A stretch of 25,775 bases of DNA from JBLFWJ01 sp047611425 (lineage in GTDB: Bacteria > Bacteroidota > Bacteroidia > UBA10329): contig JBLFWJ010000028.1 of assembly GCA_047611425.1 (NCBI GenBank), forward strand, positions 1 to 25,775, given 5' to 3'. The position numbers and the translations under genes were made by a program. Of the stretch, positions 1-6,936 are shown piece after piece (the stretch's first letter is position 1; every line of letters starts with the position of its first letter). Under the pieces are notes generated by a model. It was not told the DNA's origin. It ran no database searches and saw only the letters and a list, made by a program, of their open reading frames with translations.

Positions 1-153
1 GGTTCGGGTATGGTTACCAGCTTGTCTGCTGCACCTAATCCACCACCGGCTCCCTCAGCTGGGGCACCGATTGATACAGCAGTAATTTTGCTATTAATCT
101 TAGGAACCGTTTATGGTGTATTTAAGATTTACGGAAACAAAAAGGCAGCGTAA
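1..153 (+). CDS. C-terminal end of a membrane-anchored protein with a PID-type sorting tail (5' end outside window)
   Basis: Frame 1 is open from the window edge to a TAA at 151-153 and gives 50 residues. The visible part has a Pro/Ala-rich linker (APNPPPAPSAGAP), then Pro-Ile-Asp, then one hydrophobic segment (about residues 27-43) and a short basic end (YGNKKAA). A linker, PID and a single transmembrane helix with a Lys-rich end is the pattern I know from short flavobacterial proteins annotated with a 'PID-CTERM' sorting domain; that identification is from memory. The N-terminal part is missing, so nothing can be said about the body of the protein. A strong terminator follows 28 bases after the stop, so this is the last gene of its transcript. 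Confidence 0.7.
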   Translation, partial: GSGMVTSLSAAPNPPPAPSAGAPIDTAVILLLILGTVYGVFKIYGNKKAA

Positions 154-180
154 GGAATACGCATAGAATGACTTAGTATT

Positions 181-211
181 AAGCCCGTTGAATAAATCAA
201 CGGGCTTTTTT
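181..211 (+). terminator. Rho-independent terminator after the PID-tail gene
   Basis: A perfect 11-bp stem (AAGCCCGTTGA at 181-191 with TCAACGGGCTT at 197-207) encloses a 5-base loop and runs into six T residues at 206-211. It lies 28 bases after the stop codon at 151-153. On the opposite strand the stem is preceded rather than followed by the T run, so it works best for plus-strand transcripts. It also separates this gene from the convergent gene ending at 235. Confidence 0.92.
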
Positions 212-234
212 CATAACTAGAACTAATGTAGTGG

Positions 235-1275
235 TTAGTCTAGGTATGCTTCTTTATTTCCAAAAGCACGTTTTTTCAAACGCCCAATCATATCACCAAT
301 TCTGTCAGAGTCCATTTCTCTAAAGTTTTCATAGCCCTTTACGTTTCCTGAATCATCTAAGTAGATTTTAAAAAAGAATGCAAAGGAACCTTCAGGTCGA
401 TTGGATTCAAATTTATGTCTGCCAAATTTTAACGTGTAAAAATTGATGGTGTCTCCAGTTTGAGTAGCCGTATAATAATGGTCGCTAAACCATTTTAGTC
501 GGTCTACACCATATTCATGTTTGATGCTTTCCAATAGATGATTGGCCTTGTCATATTTCCAGAACTCGATAGGTCCAGGTTCGTCAAGCAAGGAGTAATT
601 GCAGATGTAAAAACTACTGTCCGATTCAAAAACCCCGCTCCACAAAATAATGTTGAGAGGGGTTGGGGACGTAAAGCCTCTCGAAAATGGAATACCCTGT
701 TCTTCAAGAGAGGTTTCCATTTTTGACTGCGCCACATACTTGAAGGTAAGGCCTAGTATAAGATAGACTGAACTTACAACGATACCGATTCGATTGAGTA
801 ATCTGCGTTTAGGGTCTTGTCTCGCAAAGAACATTAAGGCAATAATGCTAGCCAGAAAAGGAATGGTGTAGAAGAAATCCAGCACGAAGACACTGCTAAT
901 GCTTACACGATAATCTGAGAAAGGGAGGAAGAGTTGGGTGCCGTAGGTGGTAAGGCAATCAAGAAGTGGATGTGTGAAAATTGTCCAAAAGAAAAACCAC
1001 GACCACGCTTTAAAATCAGCATCATTCTTTTTTCGATATAACCAACTAACAACCCAACCAAGAATGGGCGCCATCAGTATGGCAAACACTATGGAATGTG
1101 AGAAGCCTCTGTGAATGGTTAGTTCACGTATCGGATCGTCACCAATAAGAAGGACATCTAGATCTGGTATTGTTCCGGCAATTGCACCCCAAAGAATTGC
1201 TTTGTTGCCGATTTTTCTACCTAATACAGCCTCTCCAACAGCAGCACCTAATACAATTTGAGTCAATGAATCCAT
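235..1275 (-). CDS. YdjM-family (DUF457) membrane-bound metal-dependent hydrolase
   Basis: The 346-residue protein opens with MDSLTQIVLGAAVGEAVLG, the typical start of the YdjM / LexA-regulated inner-membrane hydrolase family (PF04307). Visible family marks are the PDLDVLL segment (D38, D40) and the HRGFSHS motif (H55, R56, H60), which are the presumed metal ligands. Several hydrophobic segments follow between about residues 60 and 180, so it should be an inner-membrane protein. The C-terminal ~160 residues are soluble and poorly characterised. No substrate is known for the family. The ATG at 1275 is supported by a perfect TAGCTTTG box at 1283-1290, seven bases upstream. The gene is divergent from the small gene starting at 1366. 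Family assignment is firm; function is not. Confidence 0.88.
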   Translation of the reverse strand: MDSLTQIVLGAAVGEAVLGRKIGNKAILWGAIAGTIPDLDVLLIGDDPIRELTIHRGFSHSIVFAILMAPILGWVVSWLYRKKNDADFKAWSWFFFWTIFTHPLLDCLTTYGTQLFLPFSDYRVSISSVFVLDFFYTIPFLASIIALMFFARQDPKRRLLNRIGIVVSSVYLILGLTFKYVAQSKMETSLEEQGIPFSRGFTSPTPLNIILWSGVFESDSSFYICNYSLLDEPGPIEFWKYDKANHLLESIKHEYGVDRLKWFSDHYYTATQTGDTINFYTLKFGRHKFESNRPEGSFAFFFKIYLDDSGNVKGYENFREMDSDRIGDMIGRLKKRAFGNKEAYLD

Positions 1276-1282
1276 GAGCGGT

Positions 1283-1290
1283 CAAAGCTA
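1283..1290 (-). promoter_or_regulatory. -7 box TAGCTTTG for the YdjM-family gene
   Basis: The minus strand reads TAGCTTTG, a perfect match to the Bacteroidota sigma-ABfr -7 consensus TAnnTTTG, ending seven bases before the ATG at 1275. No TTG occurs at the usual 17-23 base spacing; the nearest candidate is 26 bases upstream. If used, the transcript would have almost no 5' leader. Confidence 0.55.
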
Positions 1291-1349
1291 TGACAATGGG
1301 TAATGGTATTCGAATACAACAGGAGAGATAACAATAGGTTCTCAAGCCT

Positions 1350-1357
1350 TACATTTG
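1350..1357 (+). promoter_or_regulatory. -7 box TACATTTG for the 1366 gene
   Basis: TACATTTG matches TAnnTTTG and ends eight bases before the ATG at 1366. Together with the minus-strand box at 1283-1290 it makes the 90-base gap 1276-1365 a plausible divergent promoter region. It argues against the ATG at 1303 as the start. No -33 TTG is visible at normal spacing. Confidence 0.45.
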
Positions 1358-1365
1358 GGAAAGAC

Positions 1366-1770
1366 ATGAAACCGGTTGTGAATGATAAATCAAGTGCCAA
1401 GCTATTTCTCGGTGAGAATCGGTCGTGGCAATCTGAAATAGGCTCTTGGGAAATTGACCTTCTGTTTTGTGAACGGATGCTTGATATCTACGGGTTAAAA
1501 GCGGAAACGGCAGGGATGCAAGGGACGAAAACAGCGGTCAAAGCAAGCGTTCGAGATTTCATTTCAATAAGACTTAATAATCTTAAGTCCCAGTTAAAGG
1601 TGAATGAAGGAATTCTAAACCGGCTGGTTGACGATGAGCTTCTTTTGAAGGATCGGCAAATGCCATTTCGTCATGATGATGATAAGAGCGATATGGATAA
1701 TGCGAGAACCGCAGCTCACGCTTTACAGAAACAGCTTTATGGTTTTATTGAAGAGTTAAAGTCACTATGA
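1366..1770 (+). CDS. Hypothetical cytoplasmic helical protein
   Basis: I do not recognise a named family. From the ATG at 1366 it has 134 residues, beginning MKPVVNDKSSAKLFLGENRS. There is no signal peptide or membrane segment. The chain looks mostly helical and charged, with a Trp-containing stretch (SWQSEIGSWEIDLLF) near residues 20-35 and a DDDKSDMDNA acidic patch later. This resembles small coiled-coil-like Bacteroidota proteins with paired tryptophans. An in-frame ATG at 1303 would add 21 residues, but I prefer 1366 because a TACATTTG box lies at 1350-1357 and the longer start leaves almost no room for a promoter between the divergent genes. The stop overlaps the next start by four bases (ATGA at 1767-1770), so the two are probably co-translated. 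Confidence 0.6.
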   Translation: MKPVVNDKSSAKLFLGENRSWQSEIGSWEIDLLFCERMLDIYGLKAETAGMQGTKTAVKASVRDFISIRLNNLKSQLKVNEGILNRLVDDELLLKDRQMPFRHDDDKSDMDNARTAAHALQKQLYGFIEELKSL

Positions 1771-2201
1771 GAACCAGCCTTATCGTCTTATTGGTTTTAT
1801 GTTGCTCAAGTGTTTTTGCTCAGAAGAGGCCGGCCAAGGACAAGCTTCTTAATAAGAAGGCTTTTTGGACTACGGTTACCTTGATGGCCAAAAAGAAGAT
1901 GGTGTTTTTCGAGGACGAGATGACTTTTCGTTCCGGTAAGATGGGTTCACGAAAACTACAAACGGAACAAGGCTTTATTATAGGGGATTACGTGGTGACA
2001 GAAACCCTTGAAATGGACGGAGACTTGGTTATCAAGTTTCAAGGAATCAACAAGAACTCCAAGGGTCAGTCTTTAAAATGGGAAGGGACGATATTCGGAG
2101 AGTCAATAGAAGGAAAGGCCTTCCTTTCCAAAAAGGGCAAAGTCAAGAAAGAATACTTCTTTGTTGGGGAACTGAAGGTACGTGGTAGAAAACGCAAATA
2201 G
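1767..2201 (+). CDS. Small secreted protein, unrecognised
   Basis: The 144-residue product starts with a signal peptide (MRTSLIVLLVLCCSSVFAQ, likely cut before Gln19), so it is exported to the periplasm or beyond. The mature part is very basic, with many KK and KGK runs and an RGRKRK end. It contains a segment (MVFFEDEMTFRSGKMGSRKLQ) followed by alternating hydrophobic/polar strands that end in KWEGTIFGESIEGKAFLSKKGK, which suggests a small beta-barrel or lipocalin-like fold. That fold is inference from the residue pattern; no family was recognised. It overlaps the upstream gene by four bases. Its stop faces, one base away, the stop of the convergent operon ending at 2203, so no terminator fits between them. 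Confidence 0.7.
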   Translation: MRTSLIVLLVLCCSSVFAQKRPAKDKLLNKKAFWTTVTLMAKKKMVFFEDEMTFRSGKMGSRKLQTEQGFIIGDYVVTETLEMDGDLVIKFQGINKNSKGQSLKWEGTIFGESIEGKAFLSKKGKVKKEYFFVGELKVRGRKRK

Positions 2202-2202
2202 G

Positions 2203-2643
2203 CTACTTCTGAACCTTTGCACTAAACATCTGATAGGGAACGGTGCTTGAGCTGGCGTCTTTATTAATGTTCAATGTGCCTACAAAAGTCACGACCTCAT
2301 CAGTATTAAATCTTCTAAAGCGTTCTCCAGGAAATAACTCAACCACTGTTTCTGGTCCTGCATTTCCACAGAAAAAGCAATTTGCAAATGGGTTTGCCGA
2401 AACCATGTAAAGGTTAAGGTCAATATCAATAGGAATTACATAGCCCTTTACACGCACCTTCTGACCATCTAAGGCTAGGATTGTAGGACTGTAAACCGGA
2501 GGAGCCGTGTTTACCTCAAACCCTAAGTTTGGGTCGTAAGCCCGTTCCATTGTTACCTGAGCAAACGTATCCCAACTAATCAGGCGCTGACCAAGTACGC
2601 TGACCGAACAGAAAAGAAAGCAAATCAATACTAGAGTTCTCAT
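2203..2643 (-). CDS. Secreted CFFCG protein, DUF3299-like (second copy)
   Basis: The 146-residue product has a signal peptide (MRTLVLICFLFCSVSVLGQ). After it comes a small beta-rich domain with KVRVKGYVIPIDID, then the motif SANPFANCFFCGNAGPETVV, whose cysteines are C89 and C92, then EVVTFVGTLNIN. The pattern 'GYVIP... SANP.A.CFFCG..GPE' matches what I know of DUF3299-type proteins encoded beside FtsX-like permeases. The CxxC pair could bind a metal or act as a thiol pair; this is inference. It is the last gene of the operon and starts inside the stop of its paralogue (ATGA at 2640-2643). The duplication is unusual: related zinc loci in Pseudomonas carry a single copy as far as I recall. Confidence 0.75.
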   Translation of the reverse strand: MRTLVLICFLFCSVSVLGQRLISWDTFAQVTMERAYDPNLGFEVNTAPPVYSPTILALDGQKVRVKGYVIPIDIDLNLYMVSANPFANCFFCGNAGPETVVELFPGERFRRFNTDEVVTFVGTLNINKDASSSTVPYQMFSAKVQK

Positions 2644-3104
2644 TTTGCTTCGGTTGCGTTTTCAAGGATGTAATTGAAGTGCATCATGTCCTCCCAATTC
2701 AATTTTAAAGTGCCTTTAAAGGTGAGTAATTCATCAACTGAATAAATTGTTGATTGATCCACTAATTGTAGCTCCACTATTGATTCTGGTCCACCAAAGC
2801 CACAGAAGAAACAGCTCGCATTCGGATTGGCCGAAAGGACATAAAAGTCCTGACTAACATCCACGGGAATGATGTAACCCGATACTTGAATTTGAGTGCC
2901 TTGCAGCGCCATAATGGATGTAGCAAAAGACGGATACATGATGGAGTCTTCGATGGACTCCAAATACTTCACACTCCATTCAACATAAGACAGATCTTCC
3001 CAAGATGTCTTTCTCTGAGCGTATAGCCCAGAAGTGATTGATACCAAAAACAAGGTCAGCAATAGCCTAATCACTTCGAAGTGTTTTGGAGATGTTGGTT
3101 CCAT
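2640..3104 (-). CDS. Secreted CFFCG protein, DUF3299-like (first copy)
   Basis: This 154-residue protein is a clear paralogue of its downstream neighbour. It has a hydrophobic export signal (VIRLLLTLFLVSITSGLYAQ), then QIQVSGYIIPVDVS, then SANPNASCFFCGFGGPESIV with C98 and C101, then ELLTFKGTLKLN. The ATG at 3104 lies 38 bases inside the upstream permease gene. A GTG at 3074 (residue 11) would give a more standard signal peptide and only an 8-base overlap, so the true start is uncertain. The protein is predicted to be periplasmic or surface located. Its place directly behind an FtsX-type permease suggests that it works with the ABC complex, perhaps as a metal or thiol carrier. Family assignment is from the motif only. 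Confidence 0.75.
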   Translation of the reverse strand: MEPTSPKHFEVIRLLLTLFLVSITSGLYAQRKTSWEDLSYVEWSVKYLESIEDSIMYPSFATSIMALQGTQIQVSGYIIPVDVSQDFYVLSANPNASCFFCGFGGPESIVELQLVDQSTIYSVDELLTFKGTLKLNWEDMMHFNYILENATEAK

Positions 3105-4251
3105 AGGCCTGGACCGCTGGCAATATCGATGCCAGTAGACCGATCAGCATAGCTACAGCCAACATTAGCATGTCATTGGTATTGAGAACTGAGTTGCTAA
3201 TTGAAAACCCAATCTCCTGATCAGAATAACTGGCAGCTAACCAGATGGCTCCTTTGGAAAATAGAACCCCAACGAACCAACCAATCAGGCAGAGAATCAA
3301 ACTTTCGAAAATTAGAAGAGTGGATATTTGTACCGGAGAACCGCCTAAACTTCTAAGCAAGGCAAGTTCGAACCGCCTTTCTTTTAGAGAACTGAGCAAT
3401 GAAATGAATACGCTGATGGCCGAAACGATCAGCATTACAAGACCAATGATTTGAACGGTTTGAAATCCAGCACCTAGTAAACCATATAATCGATTTATTT
3501 CGATGGCCGGAAGTGCAGCCTGCATGGATGTTCGTTGGTTGACCAATCGAGGCAGCTGCATCATCGCCAACGGGCTTTTGTATTTGATGAGCATTGCGGT
3601 TATCTCCTTCGGAGTTTCCTTAGAGTCACCTTCATGATTACCATGAATTCCCCAAACACTTGACACGTTGGAAAGGATCAGTCTATCGATAACAGAACCG
3701 GTTGGCTCCAATACCCCAGAAACATGGTAGGCGTCCTCTTCGTGAACATGTCCATGGTCGTCAAACCCATGCGATCCGTGAAAGTGTGATCCAACTACTA
3801 ATGACAGCTCAGTTGCGACTTTGTGTCCCACCACAACTTCCAAATCCTTTTGCCAGACAGCTCCATCAATAAAAACACCTTCGTAGTGTTCTATGTATGA
3901 TGGTTCAGTACCAACTATTCTAAAGCCTTTGTAACTATCGCCATAGGCGAGCGGAATCGAACTCTTCACCAAAGGGTGTTTTGAGAGCTTTTCAGCCTCT
4001 TCTAGCGGAATATTACCCGTTGGGTTATCCATTTGATAAACTGCAGAAAGAATGAGTTGTAATGGGCTGCCTTTGGCTCCAACAACCATGTCGATGCCTC
4101 GGATGTCTTTACCTAGGCCATCGGTCAATTGTTTACTTACTTCAAGCACGAATAGAATAGTGGCAACGCCCAGTGACAGAAGCAGCACACTCAAAAAGGT
4201 TGAGAGCGGATTTGACCTCAGGTTGGCCCACGCTATTTGAAAAAGACTCAT
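3067..4251 (-). CDS. FtsX/MacB-type ABC permease with His-rich periplasmic loop (putative metal system)
   Basis: The 394-residue protein has the FtsX/LolC layout: one transmembrane segment near residues 14-36, a large periplasmic domain to about residue 260, and three C-terminal segments (about 264-288, 306-332, 358-384). The cytoplasmic loop LKERRFELALLRSLGGSP is the usual coupling region for the ATPase. The periplasmic domain holds seven histidines between residues 156 and 176 (H156, H158, H161, H166, H168, H170, H176) mixed with Asp/Glu, and two more at 203 and 206. This is a probable Zn/Cu/Ni-binding stretch. The start overlaps the ATPase stop by four bases. The order ATPase, permease, DUF3299-like recalls PA4064-PA4066 of Pseudomonas aeruginosa, described as Zur-regulated. 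Transport of zinc here is inference. Confidence 0.85.
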   Translation of the reverse strand: MSLFQIAWANLRSNPLSTFLSVLLLSLGVATILFVLEVSKQLTDGLGKDIRGIDMVVGAKGSPLQLILSAVYQMDNPTGNIPLEEAEKLSKHPLVKSSIPLAYGDSYKGFRIVGTEPSYIEHYEGVFIDGAVWQKDLEVVVGHKVATELSLVVGSHFHGSHGFDDHGHVHEEDAYHVSGVLEPTGSVIDRLILSNVSSVWGIHGNHEGDSKETPKEITAMLIKYKSPLAMMQLPRLVNQRTSMQAALPAIEINRLYGLLGAGFQTVQIIGLVMLIVSAISVFISLLSSLKERRFELALLRSLGGSPVQISTLLIFESLILCLIGWFVGVLFSKGAIWLAASYSDQEIGFSISNSVLNTNDMLMLAVAMLIGLLASILPAVQAYGTNISKTLRSD

Positions 4252-4868
4252 ATCCTGATTACAGAATTAGCATGTTCAATTAGCCGCTGATCATGAGTAA
4301 CGATAATCAGCGCGGCACCCTGATCCTTACAATTACTGGCAAGTAATTCCGCAACAATCCGGCAATTTTCATCGTCAAGACTGGATGTTGGCTCGTCTGC
4401 AAGAACAACAGACGGACGGTTCATTAGTGCTCTCGCAATGGACACTCGTTGTTGCTCCCCAATACTCAGTTCTTTTGGGAGGTCGTTGGCTCGATCTTTC
4501 AACCCAAGATTTTCAAGCAATTCTAAACCACGATTTTCATCAATAGCAACCCCAGCCATTTTGGAGGCGACCACTAGGTTGTCAATCACATTCAGGCTGC
4601 TCACGAAGTAAGGCTGCTGAAAAACAAGACCAATGTGTTTTCCGCGAAAGCGATCATTCTGATTAGAGAGATTCATTTGCTTCTCTGTAACCAAAACTTC
4701 GCCTTCAGATGGCTTTAGCAATCCAGCCAAAAGGTGTAGAAAGGTTGTCTTTCCAGACCCCGAATTCCCAAGAACCAGCAAAGTTTTGCCAGCGGTAACT
4801 GAAATGTCCGGGTATTTGAATTCCCGTTCAGAATTGTATTGAAAAGAAAGGCCCTTGGTTTCCAACAT
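4248..4868 (-). CDS. LolD/MacB-like ABC transporter ATP-binding protein
   Basis: The 206-residue protein is a complete ABC ATPase. It has Walker A GNSGSGKT (34-41), a Q-loop at Q84, the signature LSIGEQQ (134-140, with Ile where Gly is commonest), Walker B VVLADEP with D158 and E159, a D-loop SSLD, and the switch histidine H192 in VTHD. It is close to the minimum size for the family and has no extra domain. It is the first gene of the four-gene minus-strand operon and couples to the FtsX-type permease by an ATGA overlap. A perfect TAACTTTG box lies seven bases before its ATG. The LolD/MacB class drives mechanical work across the membrane rather than classical import, which affects how a metal role should be imagined. 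Confidence 0.92.
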   Translation of the reverse strand: MLETKGLSFQYNSEREFKYPDISVTAGKTLLVLGNSGSGKTTFLHLLAGLLKPSEGEVLVTEKQMNLSNQNDRFRGKHIGLVFQQPYFVSSLNVIDNLVVASKMAGVAIDENRGLELLENLGLKDRANDLPKELSIGEQQRVSIARALMNRPSVVLADEPTSSLDDENCRIVAELLASNCKDQGAALIIVTHDQRLIEHANSVIRI

Positions 4869-4875
4869 TCGCGGG

Positions 4876-4883
4876 CAAAGTTA
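4876..4883 (-). promoter_or_regulatory. -7 box TAACTTTG for the ABC/CFFCG operon
   Basis: The minus strand reads TAACTTTG, a perfect TAnnTTTG match, ending seven bases before the ATG at 4868. A TTG at 4896-4898 lies only 12 bases further upstream, shorter than the usual 17-23. I found no AT-rich Zur-type palindrome in 4869-4951. Confidence 0.5.
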
Positions 4884-4912
4884 GCAGGGATGGGTCAATT
4901 GCCATTCGTTCG

Positions 4913-4920
4913 TAAATCTG
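4913..4920 (+). promoter_or_regulatory. Possible -7 box for hemB (one mismatch)
   Basis: TAAATCTG differs from TAnnTTTG at one fixed position and ends 31 bases before the hemB ATG at 4952. It is the best candidate in the 83-base divergent gap, but is weak and lacks a spaced TTG. Confidence 0.25.
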
Positions 4921-4951
4921 CATCTTCACGGCCTCATTCAACTATCGGGAT

Positions 4952-5926
4952 ATGCACATTCGACCCAGAAGAAATAGGGCCACAGAGGCTAGGCGAGCCT
5001 TGATGCGGGAGACAATTGTTACTTGTGACGACTTGATTTATCCATTGTTTATCATGGATGGTGATGGCGCTGCACAAGCAATTAGTTCGCTGCCGGGTGT
5101 TCATCGCTTTGGTTTATCAGGCATTCTAAATGAGATTGATGTTTGCATGAAATTGGGTATCAGAACGTTCGTTCTGTTTCCTGCGGTTGAGGATTCGCTT
5201 AAGGACAAGACCGCGACCTACGGCTTGGATGCAAGCAACTTCTACCTGCAGGCCGCTCGTGAGATTAAGTCGAGGTTTCCAGAATGTTGCTTGATGAGTG
5301 ATGTGGCCATGGATCCGTATAGTTCTGATGGACACGATGGCCTCGTAAAAGACGGCAAGATTCTGAATGACGAAACGTTAGAGATTCTCGGAGAAATGGC
5401 TGTTCAACAGGCTGATGCGGGCTTCGACATTCTTGGACCATCGGATATGATGGACGGAAGAGTAGCTTGGATTCGCGAAGAGTTGGATGAGAACGACTTC
5501 ACCGAAACCGCAATTATGTCCTATTCCGCAAAATATGCGAGCGCATTTTACGGACCGTTCCGGGACGCTTTGGAATCGGCTCCAAAAAGCGGTGATAAGA
5601 AGACTTACCAGATGGATCCCGCCAATAAGCGCGAAGCCCTTTTGGAAGCAGAGCTGGATGAAGACGAGGGAGCTGATTGGTTGATGGTAAAGCCAGCAAC
5701 TCTTTATCTAGACATTATTCAATCTATAAAAGATAATGCGGGCGTACCGGTTTCCGCTTACAATGTAAGTGGTGAATATGCCATGGTTAAAGCGGCATCG
5801 GCAAATGGTTGGATTGATCATGACCCAGCCATGGTTGAAATGCTCACTAGTATTAAGAGAGCAGGAGCAGATGCAATTTTGACCTACTTCGCGAAGGAGT
5901 TTGCTGAACTACAATCAAAAAGATAG
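4952..5926 (+). CDS. hemB: Delta-aminolevulinic acid dehydratase (porphobilinogen synthase), magnesium-type
   Basis: HemB condenses two 5-aminolevulinate molecules to porphobilinogen in heme synthesis (EC 4.2.1.24). The 324 residues are the usual length. The two active-site lysines are visible: K194 in YSAKYASAFYG and the Schiff-base lysine K247 in the signature GADWLMVKPATLY. The metal region reads DVAMDPYSSDGHDG (117-130). The three cysteines of zinc-type enzymes are replaced by A119, D121 and D129, so this is the zinc-independent, magnesium-stimulated class. The N-terminus (MHIRPRRNRATEARRALMRE) fits the family, supporting the ATG at 4952. It is divergent from a putative zinc-handling ABC operon and followed after two bases by an ACMSD gene, so the latter is probably co-transcribed. 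Confidence 0.96.
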   Translation: MHIRPRRNRATEARRALMRETIVTCDDLIYPLFIMDGDGAAQAISSLPGVHRFGLSGILNEIDVCMKLGIRTFVLFPAVEDSLKDKTATYGLDASNFYLQAAREIKSRFPECCLMSDVAMDPYSSDGHDGLVKDGKILNDETLEILGEMAVQQADAGFDILGPSDMMDGRVAWIREELDENDFTETAIMSYSAKYASAFYGPFRDALESAPKSGDKKTYQMDPANKREALLEAELDEDEGADWLMVKPATLYLDIIQSIKDNAGVPVSAYNVSGEYAMVKAASANGWIDHDPAMVEMLTSIKRAGADAILTYFAKEFAELQSKR

Positions 5927-5928
5927 GC

Positions 5929-6936
5929 ATGTTAAAGATTGACATGCATACCCACCTCATGCCGAAAAAAATGCCGGATTTTGCGGCAAAATTCGGGTAC
6001 GGTGATTTCATAATGCTTGACCATCATCGTGAGGGCTACGCCCGAATGATGCAAGGCGAACGGTTTTTTAGAGAGATAAAAGACAACTGTTGGGATGCCG
6101 CTGTACGCATTCCAGAATACGAGCAGTTCAATACGCAGGTACAGGTGGTATGCACCATTCCAGTCTTGTTTTCCTACTGGGCAAAACCGAAAGATGGCGC
6201 TGAAGTATCACGTTTCTTAAATGATGATCTAGCTGAAACTATTGCACCACACCCCAAGAATTACATTGGGTTAGGCACACTTCCAATGCAAGACACAGAC
6301 CTTGCAATCAAGGAATTGGAACATTGCAAGAAACTCGGGTTTCCTGGTGTTCAAATCGGGTCGAACATAAATGATAAGAACCTTGATGAGGCAGAATTCT
6401 TCCCCATTTTCAAGGCGTGCCAAGACCTAGACATGGCTGTTTTTGTTCACCCATGGAATATGATGGGAATGCAGAACATGCGGAAGTACTGGCTACCATG
6501 GTTGGTTGGGATGCCTGCCGAAACTTCCCGCGCAGTCTGTTCAATGATATTCGGTGGGATATTCGAAAAGCTACCTGACTTACGAGTTTGTTTTGCGCAT
6601 TCCGGTGGGTCTTTCATTCCAACTATTGGTAGAGTTGAGCATGGTTTTAATTGCCGACCAGATCTCGTGGCCATCGATAATGATCACAACCCAAGAGAAT
6701 ATCTTGGCAAGTTTTGGGTTGACTGCATAACACATGACCCCGCTATGCTGTCGTACATAATTGATAAAGTAGGTTCAGATAAAGTTTGCCTTGGAAGCGA
6801 TTATCCGTTCCCATTAGGAGATCTTGAAATCGGAAAGTTTATTGATCAAATGGGAATGCCTGAAAATCAGCGGGAAGACATTTTTTGTGACTCCACGCTG
6901 AGTTGGCTGAAATTGAAAAAAGAACAATTTATTTGA
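5929..6936 (+). CDS. 2-amino-3-carboxymuconate-6-semialdehyde decarboxylase (ACMSD)
   Basis: This cytoplasmic amidohydrolase-fold enzyme decarboxylates ACMS in the kynurenine branch of tryptophan breakdown (EC 4.1.1.45). The 335 residues align by eye with animal and pseudomonad ACMSD almost throughout. Landmarks are IDMHTHLMPK at the start, NCWDAAVRI, FSYWAKP, YIGLGTLPMQ, LGFPGVQIG, KYWLPWLVGMPAET and LGSDYPFPLG. The zinc ligands are in place: H7 and H9 (HxH), H174 (VFVHPW) and D291, with the catalytic histidine H224 in CFAHSGG. The start is two bases after the hemB stop, so it is very likely in the same transcript. No other kynurenine-pathway gene is in the window. A related Amidohydro_2 decarboxylase is the alternative, but the motif match is unusually complete. 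Confidence 0.93.
   Translation: MLKIDMHTHLMPKKMPDFAAKFGYGDFIMLDHHREGYARMMQGERFFREIKDNCWDAAVRIPEYEQFNTQVQVVCTIPVLFSYWAKPKDGAEVSRFLNDDLAETIAPHPKNYIGLGTLPMQDTDLAIKELEHCKKLGFPGVQIGSNINDKNLDEAEFFPIFKACQDLDMAVFVHPWNMMGMQNMRKYWLPWLVGMPAETSRAVCSMIFGGIFEKLPDLRVCFAHSGGSFIPTIGRVEHGFNCRPDLVAIDNDHNPREYLGKFWVDCITHDPAMLSYIIDKVGSDKVCLGSDYPFPLGDLEIGKFIDQMGMPENQREDIFCDSTLSWLKLKKEQFI

Noticed and set aside
1303..1365. Longer start (ATG at 1303) for the 134-residue protein
   Set aside because: It would leave 27 bases to the divergent start at 1275 and would place the TACATTTG box inside the gene.
4869..4951. Zur-type operator between the ABC operon and hemB
   Set aside because: No AT-rich dyad of the Zur/Fur type is visible in the 83 bases; only short chance palindromes such as CAATTG.
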